Below, piece after piece: positions 19,035 through 28,545 of a stretch of DNA of 64,000 bases; position 1 is the first letter of the stretch; each line of letters opens with the position of its first letter. Below the pieces are notes generated by a model. It saw nothing but the letters and a program-made list of their open reading frames with translations. It was not told where the DNA came from and ran no database searches. The stretch covers positions 434,001-498,000 of the forward strand of contig JAIUOD010000001.1 in assembly GCA_020161405.1 (NCBI GenBank). Direction: 5' to 3'. The translations under genes and the position numbers were made by a program. This DNA is from Pseudomonadota bacterium (GTDB lineage Bacteria; Pseudomonadota; Alphaproteobacteria; Caulobacterales; Aquidulcibacteraceae).

Positions 19035-20879
19035 CTAATCTACTTTTTGCTTACGCTTACGTTTTGTAGGGTCTAATTCTTGCTTGCGAAGGCGAATTGC
19101 TTTTGGTGTTACTTCCACCAATTCATCATCATCAATCCAAGAAATTGCCGCTTCTAGTGTTAGGCGTTTAGGCGGGGTAAGGCGCATTGCCTCATCCTTG
19201 CCAGAAGATCGAACGTTTGAAAGTTTTTTCTCTTTCAACGGATTTACTTCCATATCTTCTGGTTTTGCGTTTTCCCCGATAATCATGCCTTCATAAACAT
19301 CTTCGCCGCCGCCAATCATAAGCGTGCCGCGTTCTTCAAGATACCAAAGCGCATAAGTTACTGATTTACCTGTATCGGTTGAAATCATCGCACCATTACG
19401 ACGACCAGGGATAGCGCCTTTCCAAGGTGTATAACCATGGAATAAACGGTTCATAACGCCAGTACCGCGTGTATCGGTTAAAAACTCAGAGTGGTAACCA
19501 ATTAAGCCACGTGATGGCGCATAGAAAGTAAGGCGGGTTTTACCACCACCTGATGGGCGCATATCATGCAATTCTGCTTTACGGATTGACATTTTCTCAA
19601 CCACTGGGCCTGTAAATTCATCATCAACATCGATGATTACTTCTTCGGTTGGTTCAAGCGTATTGCCATTTTCGTCTTTTTGCAAAACAACGCGTGGGCG
19701 TGAAATTGAAAGTTCGAAACCTTCACGGCGCATATTTTCAATTAAAACGCCAATTTGCAACTCGCCGCGACCTTGAAGTTCGAATGCATCAGAATCAGCA
19801 GTTTCACCAACTTTAATCGCAACATCAGTCTCAGCCTGTTTCCAAAGACGGGCACGGATAATACGTGATTGAACCTTATCGCCTTCACGGCCCGCTAATG
19901 GTGATGAATTCACCATAACAGTTACCGACAATGTAGGTGGATCAATTGGGGTTGACGGAATTGAAGTTTCAACAACAGGATCACAAATTGTGTGCGCAAC
20001 AGTTGCTTCTGTAAGGCCTGCGATTGATACGATATCACCTGCTACTGCTTCATCAATTGGCTGACGTTTCAAACCACGGAAAGCCAATACTTTTGAACAG
20101 CGACCGCGCTCAACCAATTCACCTTCAAGTGATAATGCTTTAATAGGGTCAGTTGCTTTCAATCTACCTGATTGCACACGACCAGTAAGAATACGGCCCA
20201 AGAACGGATCTGAATCGATCATGGTTACAAGCATTGAAAACGGCTCATCGATATGATCAGAAGCTTCAGGTGCTTTAACATGTTTAACGATTGTGTCGAA
20301 CAAAGCTGTCAAATCTGATGTTGGGCCATTATTTTCATGGCTTGCCCAGCCATCACGGCCAGAAGCATAAACAACAGGGAAATCAAATTGCTCTTCTGTT
20401 GCGCCAAGCGCCATGAACAATTCATATACTTCGTCCAATACTGCTTCTGGACGGGCATTTGGGCGGTCAATCTTGTTTAGAACCACAATTGGTTTCAAAC
20501 CTTGCGCCAATGCTTTTGAAAGCACGAATTTGGTTTGCGGCATTGCCCCTTCCATCGCATCCACCAAAAGAAGGCAACCATCAACCATTGAAAGTACGCG
20601 CTCAACCTCGCCGCCGAAATCGGCGTGTCCTGGGGTGTCCACAACGTTAATGCGGTGCATCATATCATCATGCAAATATTCAATAGAAGTGCATTTTGCC
20701 AAAATGGTAATGCCACGCTCTTTTTCCTGTGGATTAGAATCCATCGCACGTTCCGCACGTGCTTCATTTTCGCGATAAGCGCCACCTTGTGCAAGCATGG
20801 CGTCCATCAATGTCGTTTTGCCATGGTCAACGTGTGCAATAATGGCGATGTTGCGCATCTGCGCAGTTAGATTTGTCAC
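19035..20879 (-). CDS. typA: Translational GTPase TypA/BipA
   Basis: EF-G-like GTPase that binds ribosomes and supports growth under stress. G1 AHVDHGKTTL is near residue 15, switch II DTPGHADFGGEVE near 78 and the NKIDRP box near 135. It has the domain II RPF-like beta barrel and the TypA-specific C-terminal domain ending DPTKRKRKQ. 614 residues is normal. It opens with MTNLTAQMRNIAIIAHVDHG, a well-conserved start. No terminator is evident between it and the convergent secreted protein gene. Confidence 0.97.
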   Translation of the reverse strand: MTNLTAQMRNIAIIAHVDHGKTTLMDAMLAQGGAYRENEARAERAMDSNPQEKERGITILAKCTSIEYLHDDMMHRINVVDTPGHADFGGEVERVLSMVDGCLLLVDAMEGAMPQTKFVLSKALAQGLKPIVVLNKIDRPNARPEAVLDEVYELFMALGATEEQFDFPVVYASGRDGWASHENNGPTSDLTALFDTIVKHVKAPEASDHIDEPFSMLVTMIDSDPFLGRILTGRVQSGRLKATDPIKALSLEGELVERGRCSKVLAFRGLKRQPIDEAVAGDIVSIAGLTEATVAHTICDPVVETSIPSTPIDPPTLSVTVMVNSSPLAGREGDKVQSRIIRARLWKQAETDVAIKVGETADSDAFELQGRGELQIGVLIENMRREGFELSISRPRVVLQKDENGNTLEPTEEVIIDVDDEFTGPVVEKMSIRKAELHDMRPSGGGKTRLTFYAPSRGLIGYHSEFLTDTRGTGVMNRLFHGYTPWKGAIPGRRNGAMISTDTGKSVTYALWYLEERGTLMIGGGEDVYEGMIIGENAKPEDMEVNPLKEKKLSNVRSSGKDEAMRLTPPKRLTLEAAISWIDDDELVEVTPKAIRLRKQELDPTKRKRKQKVD

Positions 20880-20949
20880 TTTAATATCCTTTTGGGGAGA
20901 AACTTTATGGCGCGCCTTTACGCAAATATGCTCTAAAGGTCAAATTTTT

Positions 20950-20964
20950 TGGTGTTTTTGCTGC
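20950..20964 (+). promoter_or_regulatory. Weak sigma-54-like promoter for the FlaEY-like gene
   Basis: TGGTGTTTTTGCTGC has the invariant GG and GC with exactly 10 bases between, but only partial matches at the other positions of TGGCAC-N5-TTGC. It lies 68 bp upstream of the TTG start. Far weaker than the three flagellin sites in this window. Confidence 0.3.
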
Positions 20965-21031
20965 TTTTTAAACAGTAATTTTTAAATTTTATCCGTTTTT
21001 TTAAACCATAAGTAACCAAGATGGATTATTT

Positions 21032-23713
21032 TTGATAAAAAATGGGGTAAAAGATTTGACAATTTCGCCACTATCATTGGGTCTTTTTGGTTCGTCTTCG
21101 TCGAGCTATAGCCCAAGTGCGCTTGATTTAAGCAGCCTTTACCCAACTGATACATCCTCTTACACCGCTAAAAAACCAAAAACTATCGCCGATTATACCC
21201 CATGGGATAGTGCAGCCCCTAAAACTGAAACTGGTAAATTAGCAAGCGCAGCTTTAAATGATACACGATTAATCCAGACCAATCTTGGGCGTGGTGTTGG
21301 TTCGGCTGATAAAGACACAAATGATAGAAAATTATTCGTTGTTTATAATGCAATGGATAAAATCCGTGCTTTAACCGAAATCGCATCAACAAAATCCTTA
21401 TCAGATACAGAGCGCACAAAAATTCAAACCCGCATTCAAAAAGGTCTTGAAGAAGTTAAAGCCTATGTTGCCGCCAATCCTTTAACTGGCGCATCAATGA
21501 TTGCAGGCAAAAAATATACAAGCCTTGTAAGCGATGCATGGGGCACTTCTACAACTGGTAGAACTTATACAACAGACCCACTTGTAAATGGTGATTCAAC
21601 AAGTGTTGTTCCACAATGGGTTGGCAATGTTAAATTCACTATAAAAGCCAAAGATATTATTGGCACCGAAAAATCGGTTGATGTTGATTTAAATGAAATG
21701 GGTTCAACCCCGCGCACTGTTGAAAATGTTGCTGTTTTCTTAAATAGTAAAATGGCTGCTGTTGGCATTAATTCACGCTTCTCTGCGGTTGAAAGCACAA
21801 AAAAATCCACAGTAAAAGGCATTGAAGATAGCAAGCAACAAAGCCTAAAACTTGCCATTGATGATAGTGAAACAATTAATTTTGGTGCCGCGGCTGGAGA
21901 TACACAAAGTGCAATTTGGGTTGCGGGTGCAAAAACAAAAGATAAGGTTGAACAAAGCATCATAAGCCGCATCGACCTTGATGGCACTTCTGCAAGTAAT
22001 ATTTCAAAAACTGATTTTGCCGCAACCAATGGAAGCGCAAAAATCAGGGCGATGACCAAAGATGCCGATGGCAATATTTATGTTATTGCCGATTCTTCAG
22101 GTGAAATTGCAAACTTTAATCCAAAAGCTGCAACTGATGTAGTTTTGCAAAAAATTGATAGTGCGGGAAATGTTGTATTTTCACGCGCCCTAGGCTCTGC
22201 AAGTGCGGCACAAGGCTTTTCAATTGCCGTAAATGATAATGATGGCACAATTGCAATCGCAGGTGCAGTTAATGGAAAAATTGATAATAGCGTAACATCA
22301 GCAGGTACAGGGCTTGAAAGCTTTGTTGCGGCCTTTGATGAAAACGGTAAAGACCTATGGCAACATCAACAAGGCGCAACAGGTGATGATAGCGCAATTG
22401 ATGTAAAATTTGCCCAAGACGGAACTTTAATGGTTTTGGGTAAAACCACAAATGCAATTGGTTCTTCTACTGCATTGGGCGGAATTGATACTTATGTTCA
22501 GGCGCTTGATACTTCTGGCAATGAAATTTATACAAAAAGCCTTGGCACAAGCGGAAATGATCAACCAGTTTCACTACAAATTAGCGGCACACAAGCCTAT
22601 GTTGCATGGAATGATGATTCAAATAATGGGCATTTAAGCAGATTAAACACTTCTGATGGTTCGATTGGCGGGGCTGATGTTTTGGCTTCATCAATTGGCA
22701 TGGGCCGCTTTAGCCAATTTGCAATTGATAATAGTGGAAACGCCGTATTTGTTGGTGAAAAAACTACAAATGATGCAATGTATGACCAATTAAAATCGGT
22801 CAAACTTTCAAATATGAGCGTTAATTTTACCAAAGATTTTTCAGGTGCGCCGATTAATTCACTAAACCTTAGCAATGGTCGTATTGACCTTGCATTTGAG
22901 GGCGTAACCGATGAAAATGCCGCCGATAAGCTTGCGCTTCAAACCAAATTGAGGGGCATTTCAAGCACTGATGGATCTGATATTTATACAATGAATGTTC
23001 AGGCCGAAGCAGATTCAAAAGTTATGATAGCGGGCATTGATAACCAATCTAAATCGCTTGAAAATATGGGTTTACCGCAAGGTGATATGCTATTTGGTGA
23101 AACCCAATCTTTAACTGATGTTACTGGTCTTCATGCGGGTGATTTTTTCTATATTGCAGCAAATGGCGGAACTAAACGTAAAATCACAATTGATAAGGGT
23201 GAAACTATGACAACCCTTACAACCAAAATTGCAAGCTCATTATCACGATATGCCAATGTGTCGACTTTGATAAAAAATGGCAGCAAATATTTATCAATCA
23301 TGCCAAAAGATAAATTCAAATTAGAGATTTCAGCCGGCGATGGCGTGCTTGATGCATTAAAACAATTAGGCATGGATGCAGGTGTCGCCCAAAGCTTTAG
23401 CGCGATTTCTACTAATGCGAAAACTGGGGTAAAATCTAATGTTATTATCGCTTTAGATTTGCCATCAAATATTGATGTTTCCGATAAAACCAAAGCGAAA
23501 ACTTCGCTTGATGCAATAAATTCGGTATTAACTCGAATTCGTTCTGGCTATCGCGATGTTTCAACCAATGAAACCCAAGTTGCACTTCGTAAGCAATCAG
23601 CGGCATCAACAAGTGCAAAAGGTAAGTCATCATCTGGAAGCTCAGCCGCCGTTGCCGCATATCAAGCGCAAACCGCAAATATGCAGGCCGCATTAGCGCG
23701 TTTAGGCGGCTAA
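21032..23713 (+). CDS. Large flagellin-associated protein, FlaEY-like
   Basis: 893 residues, no signal peptide, acidic and rich in Ser, Asp, Ala and Gly. The middle (about residues 290-590) has repeated beta-propeller-like units of the SBBP type, such as DADGNIYVIADSSGEI and FDENGKDLWQHQQGATGDDS. The ends contain flagellin-like helices (MDKIRALTEIASTKSLSDTE near 108; LDAINSVLTRIRSGYRD near 830). This matches my memory of the Caulobacter FlaEY protein linked to flagellin use, but I cannot confirm it. Only TTG starts are possible: 21032 is listed, and 21056 with GGGG upstream is the alternative. It lies 20 kb from the flagellin locus. Confidence 0.6.
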   Translation: MIKNGVKDLTISPLSLGLFGSSSSSYSPSALDLSSLYPTDTSSYTAKKPKTIADYTPWDSAAPKTETGKLASAALNDTRLIQTNLGRGVGSADKDTNDRKLFVVYNAMDKIRALTEIASTKSLSDTERTKIQTRIQKGLEEVKAYVAANPLTGASMIAGKKYTSLVSDAWGTSTTGRTYTTDPLVNGDSTSVVPQWVGNVKFTIKAKDIIGTEKSVDVDLNEMGSTPRTVENVAVFLNSKMAAVGINSRFSAVESTKKSTVKGIEDSKQQSLKLAIDDSETINFGAAAGDTQSAIWVAGAKTKDKVEQSIISRIDLDGTSASNISKTDFAATNGSAKIRAMTKDADGNIYVIADSSGEIANFNPKAATDVVLQKIDSAGNVVFSRALGSASAAQGFSIAVNDNDGTIAIAGAVNGKIDNSVTSAGTGLESFVAAFDENGKDLWQHQQGATGDDSAIDVKFAQDGTLMVLGKTTNAIGSSTALGGIDTYVQALDTSGNEIYTKSLGTSGNDQPVSLQISGTQAYVAWNDDSNNGHLSRLNTSDGSIGGADVLASSIGMGRFSQFAIDNSGNAVFVGEKTTNDAMYDQLKSVKLSNMSVNFTKDFSGAPINSLNLSNGRIDLAFEGVTDENAADKLALQTKLRGISSTDGSDIYTMNVQAEADSKVMIAGIDNQSKSLENMGLPQGDMLFGETQSLTDVTGLHAGDFFYIAANGGTKRKITIDKGETMTTLTTKIASSLSRYANVSTLIKNGSKYLSIMPKDKFKLEISAGDGVLDALKQLGMDAGVAQSFSAISTNAKTGVKSNVIIALDLPSNIDVSDKTKAKTSLDAINSVLTRIRSGYRDVSTNETQVALRKQSAASTSAKGKSSSGSSAAVAAYQAQTANMQAALARLGG

Positions 23714-23727
23714 TTCCCAAATCTAAT

Positions 23728-24165
23728 TTAAAAACAAGAATTGCCTTCCCAACGGAAGTCCTCAACCTTTTTGTCCTTATTGACCAAAAAGCGTTTGATG
23801 CAAACTAATTCGCGTTCTGAATAGCCATCATTATAATATGGGCTGAATAATGGCCATGCCATTAATACCGAACCGCGATTATAATAATGCCCAAAAGAAG
23901 TGCCAAGCGCGATTGTGCCGCCCATACTTGAACGGTCAGTGCGACGTGACGAATATTGAATTATTTCACGCCCATCAGAAAGATTATATGATGAATTTGG
24001 CGGCCCCATATCAAGGACAACATTATCAACACTCTTGCCAATATATTTCGCCTTTATTGGCGCTTCAAAATTATCAAGGCGGGTTTGATATGGAATAGTT
24101 TCGCACGCACCAATTCCAATAGCCAATAATCCTAATAATGCGCCACCTAATAATTTTTTATTCAT
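23728..24165 (-). CDS. Small outer-membrane-type lipoprotein, BamE-like fold (copy 1)
   Basis: 145 residues from ATG 24165, preceded by AAAGGTG. A lipoprotein signal ends GIGAC at Cys22. The mature part contains YIGKSVDNVVLDMGPPNSSY and SDGREIIQYSS, the short loop-strand pattern of BamE/SmpA-like domains. The C-terminus has FLVNKDKKVEDFRWEGNSCF, shared almost exactly with the upstream gene. The function of this subfamily is unknown. It lies 60 bp downstream of its paralogue on the same strand and converges on the FlaEY-like gene with 14 bp between the stops. Confidence 0.75.
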   Translation of the reverse strand: MNKKLLGGALLGLLAIGIGACETIPYQTRLDNFEAPIKAKYIGKSVDNVVLDMGPPNSSYNLSDGREIIQYSSRRTDRSSMGGTIALGTSFGHYYNRGSVLMAWPLFSPYYNDGYSERELVCIKRFLVNKDKKVEDFRWEGNSCF

Positions 24166-24225
24166 AATACACCTTTGGTATATTTCTACGCTTTTGTATG
24201 ATTTTGTCGAATTAAATTTCATACA

Positions 24226-24687
24226 TTAAAAGCAAGAATTACCTTCCCATTTGAAATCTTCAATTATTTTTGCTTTTGAAATTACAAATCTTTGCGCACA
24301 TTTTTCATGATGCGAAACAAGTGGGTCAGTTCTTAAATATGGAACTTGGCGCGTAATCGGAATTTGCTTTGTGCTGCCATCATCACGTTTAAAGGTTTTA
24401 TAACCAATAACTTCTGTATGATAATCAGTATAAGTACCGCCACCTGTTGTATAAGAACGCTCTTTTAAATATTGAATTACATCGCGCCCATCAGTTAAAG
24501 TATAAGAAGATTCAGGTGGCCCCATCGCCAAAAGCAATGCATCAACCGATTTACCAACATAATCAGCGCGCATTTTCGCTTCATAATTTGCCACACGCTC
24601 TGGGTAAGGTACAGTTTCACAAGCGCCCAAAATCGCGCCTATTAATACCAATGAGGAGATTGTAAAAGTTTTTTTAAAAATGCTCAT
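24226..24687 (-). CDS. Small outer-membrane-type lipoprotein, BamE-like fold (copy 2)
   Basis: 153 residues. The lipobox ILGAC gives Cys23 after a signal peptide. YVGKSVDALLLAMGPPESSY and LTDGRDVIQYLKER mirror the neighbouring copy, and the C-terminus KIIEDFKWEGNSCF is nearly identical. The middle differs: this one has a TTGGGTYTDYHTEVIGYKTF stretch rich in Thr, Tyr and Gly. The pair arose by tandem duplication followed by divergence of the central loop. The role is unknown; BamE-like proteins often stabilise outer-membrane complexes. Confidence 0.75.
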   Translation of the reverse strand: MSIFKKTFTISSLVLIGAILGACETVPYPERVANYEAKMRADYVGKSVDALLLAMGPPESSYTLTDGRDVIQYLKERSYTTGGGTYTDYHTEVIGYKTFKRDDGSTKQIPITRQVPYLRTDPLVSHHEKCAQRFVISKAKIIEDFKWEGNSCF

Positions 24688-24796
24688 TTTTCAATTCCAA
24701 TTTTGTTGGTTTTCTTAATTAATTCAAAAGCTACTCTGTAGTTTATGAATATTGCCTGAATATGCACATTATCACATATTAAGCATCTTTAAGCAA

Positions 24797-25441
24797 TTAA
24801 GAATAAAGTTTTTCCAATCGTTCTTTATTCATTTGAATGATTTTTTCTTTCAAATGTTCGGGTGCTTTATCAGGGCTTCCGCAATCAAATGGCGGCGAAG
24901 GATCATATTCAAGACCAAGCTGAACAAGTTTTGCCGCATCCTCACCCGCGATTTTTGAAAATAATGTCAAGGCAAAATCAATACCTGCGGTAACGCCGCC
25001 GCCAGAAAAGCGGTTTCTATCTTGAACCACACGCGCCTTAACAAAATTAGCGCCATATTTTTGTAATTCATGCCCCCAAGCCCAGTGGCAAGCACTATCA
25101 TAACCTTGCAATAGACCCGCCGCCCCCAAAACTAATGATCCATTACAAACCGAGCATAAATATTGAAGTTTTGGTTCTTGGGTGCGCAAAAAGTCCAAAA
25201 CAATTTCATCTTTAAGTAATGGCCATATTCCAAAACCACCCGGCATAAGCAGAATATCCATTTGCGGCGCTTCATCAAATGAATGGCTTGGGATAATTTC
25301 AAATCCACAATCAGTCTTAATTGGTTTTGTATCTTTCCATAAATAAAAGCATTGCGCATTTGGCATGCGCGATAAAAATTGCGCAGCACCGCTCATATCA
25401 AGCTGGGTTATATTTGGAAAAATAACAAAACCAATTTTCAT
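24797..25441 (-). CDS. DJ-1/PfpI-family protein (isonitrile hydratase-like)
   Basis: Class I glutamine amidotransferase-like fold. The nucleophile elbow SVCNGSLVLGAAG places Cys99, with an acidic residue (Glu/Asp) in the N-terminal ITQLDMSGAA segment near 15 and LLMPGGFGIWP near 66. This pattern matches the InhA/isonitrile hydratase subgroup, but substrates in the family are diverse. 214 residues is normal. Its start codon lies 2 bp from a 163-bp inverted repeat (25443-25605) that separates it from the prolyl oligopeptidase gene upstream on the same strand, so its ribosome-binding region lies inside the repeat arm. Confidence 0.8.
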   Translation of the reverse strand: MKIGFVIFPNITQLDMSGAAQFLSRMPNAQCFYLWKDTKPIKTDCGFEIIPSHSFDEAPQMDILLMPGGFGIWPLLKDEIVLDFLRTQEPKLQYLCSVCNGSLVLGAAGLLQGYDSACHWAWGHELQKYGANFVKARVVQDRNRFSGGGVTAGIDFALTLFSKIAGEDAAKLVQLGLEYDPSPPFDCGSPDKAPEHLKEKIIQMNKERLEKLYS

Positions 25442-25442
25442 T

Positions 25443-25605
25443 TAGCGTCTCATGTGTTTAGTCGTGCTTAAAATATGGCGAAGATTTTAAGGCAAGATTT
25501 TGAATTTTATTCGCAGTAATATTGGGATATTCCAAGAATAAAATTCAAAAAGATTGACCTAAAAGATTGCCATAGTTTGAGTGCAAATAAACACATGAGG
25601 CGCTA
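25443..25605. repeat. 163-bp long inverted repeat, MITE-like
   Basis: Two 70-base arms (25443-25512 and 25536-25605) are imperfect reverse complements around a 23-base centre. The ends match best: TAGCGTCTCATGTGTTT (25443-25459) against TAGCGCCTCATGTGTTT read on the other strand (25605-25589), 16 of 17. The inner ends also match, TTTTGAATTTTATTC against its complement, and the middle matches with small shifts. The prolyl oligopeptidase stop codon (25603-25605) is the last triplet of one arm. No target duplication is obvious and there is no coding capacity. Confidence 0.8.
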
Positions 25606-27774
25606 GTCCATCAATTTTTCTGACAAATAAGTAAATTCAAGCGCGCGCCTTTTTGCACCCTCTACAAGGTTTGCTGCCGCCGAATGCCCGCCATTTATGT
25701 TTTCATAATAAAGGAATGGCATCCCCAATTCTTCTAATTTGGCGCCATATTTTCGTGCATGCCCTGGGTGAACCCTATCATCCTTGGTTGATGTAACAAT
25801 CAAAGGCTCTGGAAAATCTGCGCGTTTTTTAAGGTTTTGATATGGCGATAATTTTTCAAGCCATGCACGCTCATTGGCGATTTCAGGGCTACCATATTCA
25901 TCAACCCATGAAGCACCCGCAAGCAATTTATGATATCTAAGCATATCCAAAAGCGGAACTTGAACCACAACTGCATTAAATAATTCTGGCCTTTGTGTAA
26001 GCATTACACCCATTAACAAACCGCCATTTGAACCACCCATAATTCCAAGCCTTCTTGGGCTTGTGATTTTGCGTTTTATCAAGTCTTCGGCAACGCCAAT
26101 AAAATCATCATAGACCACTTGGCGTTTAGTTTTAAGGCCTGCATCATGCCATGCAGGGCCAAATTCCCCACCGCCACGAATATTGGCAAGAACATAAGCG
26201 CCGCCGCGCTCAAGCCACATTTTACCAATATAAGGCGAATAATTTGGAAGCATTGAAACTTCAAACCCGCCATATCCATATAGCAGGGTTGGTGTTGAAC
26301 CATCAAATTTAATATTCTTTTTGTGAACTACAAAATAAGGAACTTTGGTGCCATCTTTTGATGTGGCTTCTAATTGTTCAACCATCAAATCATTTGCGTC
26401 AAAGCGTGCAGGTTGCGATTGAATGATTTGCGGTTTTTGCGCCTGTGTTTGCGCCATATAGATTGATGGCGGTGTTATAAAATCATTATAAGAATAGAAA
26501 ATCTGATCGGTAAAACTATCTAAATCAGCAATTCCTGCAACGCCATTTTTTGGCAAATCTATTGTACTATATTGCCAATCATTCCCAGATTTTTGGTAAA
26601 ATCTAATTTCGCTTTTTACATTTTTGCTTAAATCAACAATAATGCCACTTTTAACCAATGATGCCGATTGCACGGCTTCACGGTTTTGTGGGGCATAAAT
26701 TACTTTAACATCAATCTTGCCGCTATTATCGGCAACTTGCGCCAAAGAGGTTTCGACCAAAGAACCTTGTTCAAAAACTTGCGATGAGCCGCGCGGTGTC
26801 CAATCTTCATTCAAAGTGACATATAATTTGCCATCACGAAGGCCGATAATGCTTTTCTTTTGTGGTAAATCTAATTTTGCAATTTCACCATTTGGCTTTT
26901 GATAAAAAGTTATATTGGTAAAGAATGTTGGGCTTCTATAGAAAAAATATTCATAGTGATTTGGCGCATCTTCAACCCGATATGCACCTGCTGAAACATC
27001 GGTTTTTTCACCGCGAAAAACCTCTTTGGCATCTTTAAGTTTTTGACCGCGCTTTAGGGTTTTAACAATGAATGGATAGCCTGATTCAGTAAGGCTATCA
27101 TTGCCCCAATCTGTGCCAAGAAGAATTGTATCTTTATCAATCCATGTTGTGTCAGACTTTGCTTCTGGGATTAGAAAGCCATTATCAACGAATTTGCGGG
27201 TTTTAATATCATATTCGCGCTTAATATTGGCATCCTTACCACCATTTGAAAGAGACATAAGGCAAATTGTATTCCACATATCGCGCGAATTTAAACAATC
27301 TGCGCCTTTATAAACCCAATTTTTATCTTCTTTTTTTGATAATTCATCAAAATCAATAATGCTTTCCCATTCAGGATTGCCGGTTTTCCAATTATCAAAT
27401 TTTGCACGGCGCCAAACACCATGAATTTGGGTATCGCTTTGCCAAAAATTACTGACATAGCCTTCAATATATCCACCAAAGGTAAGCCTATCTTTGGCCT
27501 TGACCATTGCCATTGCTTCATCTTCGAATTTTTTATAACGCGCATCGGCCTGTAATTTTGCCAAAGATCTATCATTTTGAGACTTTACCCAATTAAGGGC
27601 TTTTTCGCCTTCAACATCTTCAAGCCATAAATATTTATCTTCTTGATTTTGCGCCTGTTGCACTGGTGCGTCCACTTTCTCTGTTGATGCAGATTTATTG
27701 TCTTGAATGCTTGCACAACCTGCGATTTGGGCAAGGGCAATCGTTAAAAATCCAAATTTAATTATGCGCTTCAT
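25603..27774 (-). CDS. Prolyl oligopeptidase family protein (S9A)
   Basis: Serine peptidase for short proline-containing peptides, here a predicted lipoprotein (lipobox IAGC near Cys19), so periplasmic. N-terminal beta-propeller (about residues 85-470) followed by an alpha/beta hydrolase domain. The nucleophile is Ser582 in GGSNGGLLMG; the acid is in TSTKDDRVHPGHARKYG and the His in NINGGHSAAANLVEGAKRR. 723 residues is the family norm. The stop codon TAG is supplied by the arm of the 163-bp inverted repeat. It is 3 bp downstream of yciB on the same strand. Confidence 0.93.
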   Translation of the reverse strand: MKRIIKFGFLTIALAQIAGCASIQDNKSASTEKVDAPVQQAQNQEDKYLWLEDVEGEKALNWVKSQNDRSLAKLQADARYKKFEDEAMAMVKAKDRLTFGGYIEGYVSNFWQSDTQIHGVWRRAKFDNWKTGNPEWESIIDFDELSKKEDKNWVYKGADCLNSRDMWNTICLMSLSNGGKDANIKREYDIKTRKFVDNGFLIPEAKSDTTWIDKDTILLGTDWGNDSLTESGYPFIVKTLKRGQKLKDAKEVFRGEKTDVSAGAYRVEDAPNHYEYFFYRSPTFFTNITFYQKPNGEIAKLDLPQKKSIIGLRDGKLYVTLNEDWTPRGSSQVFEQGSLVETSLAQVADNSGKIDVKVIYAPQNREAVQSASLVKSGIIVDLSKNVKSEIRFYQKSGNDWQYSTIDLPKNGVAGIADLDSFTDQIFYSYNDFITPPSIYMAQTQAQKPQIIQSQPARFDANDLMVEQLEATSKDGTKVPYFVVHKKNIKFDGSTPTLLYGYGGFEVSMLPNYSPYIGKMWLERGGAYVLANIRGGGEFGPAWHDAGLKTKRQVVYDDFIGVAEDLIKRKITSPRRLGIMGGSNGGLLMGVMLTQRPELFNAVVVQVPLLDMLRYHKLLAGASWVDEYGSPEIANERAWLEKLSPYQNLKKRADFPEPLIVTSTKDDRVHPGHARKYGAKLEELGMPFLYYENINGGHSAAANLVEGAKRRALEFTYLSEKLMD

Positions 27775-27777
27775 GAT

Positions 27778-28425
27778 TTACGCCTTCTCGTCTTCTAAAA
27801 GTGGTTTACCATTTTCATCGGTCATATATTTTGCCAAAGACATGATGTTAAAAATCCAAAAAGCCAGATTTATAGCAACATCGCCCCACATATTATACAA
27901 AACCCAAATTTTTTCACTAAATAATCGCCAAACAGCCTCGTTTATTATTGCAAGGCAAATATTAAGAATGCCCGCACGCAAAGCCAAAGTTTGCCAATGA
28001 TTATCCGCCATATGTATAGCTGAATCAAATAAGGTTTTTAACAAATTACTGCGAACAATAACTGAATATATTAAAATCAACCCCATAAGGCCATATATAA
28101 GTGTTGGGCGCATTTTGATAAAAATATCATTCTTTAGCCAAAGCCCAAGGACAGACATAATCAAAATCATAATAAAGGAAAACATTGCAATTGGCGAAAT
28201 TTTGCGCGTTTTTACCCATGAATATATAAAGGCCAGAACTGAAACCGGAAGAAAAAATAATGTTGCAATTAAAATTGGCTTTGGTTCATGGGTAATTGGA
28301 TTGGCGGGAAATAATTTTGGCGCAAGAAAATAGCCAATAAAAAAAGCAAGCGCAGGCCCTAAATCAGAAATAAGGCGCACAGTATCGAAACCACTTTTGG
28401 TCTCTTTTTGATTTTCAATATTCAT
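27778..28425 (-). CDS. yciB: Inner-membrane septation protein A family (YciB/IspZ)
   Basis: Multi-pass inner-membrane protein linked to cell-envelope integrity and septation. Five or six hydrophobic helices across 215 residues. DLGPALAFFIGYFLAPKLFP near residue 21 and WGDVAINLAFWIFNIMSL near 177, with EAVWRLFSEKIWV before it, are the conserved YciB segments. Its stop lies 3 bp before the prolyl oligopeptidase start, so the two probably share a transcript. It is divergent from the TlpA-like gene across 120 bp. Confidence 0.9.
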   Translation of the reverse strand: MNIENQKETKSGFDTVRLISDLGPALAFFIGYFLAPKLFPANPITHEPKPILIATLFFLPVSVLAFIYSWVKTRKISPIAMFSFIMILIMSVLGLWLKNDIFIKMRPTLIYGLMGLILIYSVIVRSNLLKTLFDSAIHMADNHWQTLALRAGILNICLAIINEAVWRLFSEKIWVLYNMWGDVAINLAFWIFNIMSLAKYMTDENGKPLLEDEKA

Positions 28426-28545
28426 ATATATAATCTATCAACCAAGCAAATATATGCAAGCACACAATCACATAATTAACTAATTTGAAAAATTTTTACG
28501 CAAAGCATATAATGGGTAAGGCTAATTATTGATATCGGATAGAAT

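Noticed and set aside
21565..22074. 169-codon minus-strand frame inside the FlaEY-like gene
   Set aside because: Shadow frame; the plus-strand frame is continuous for 893 codons.
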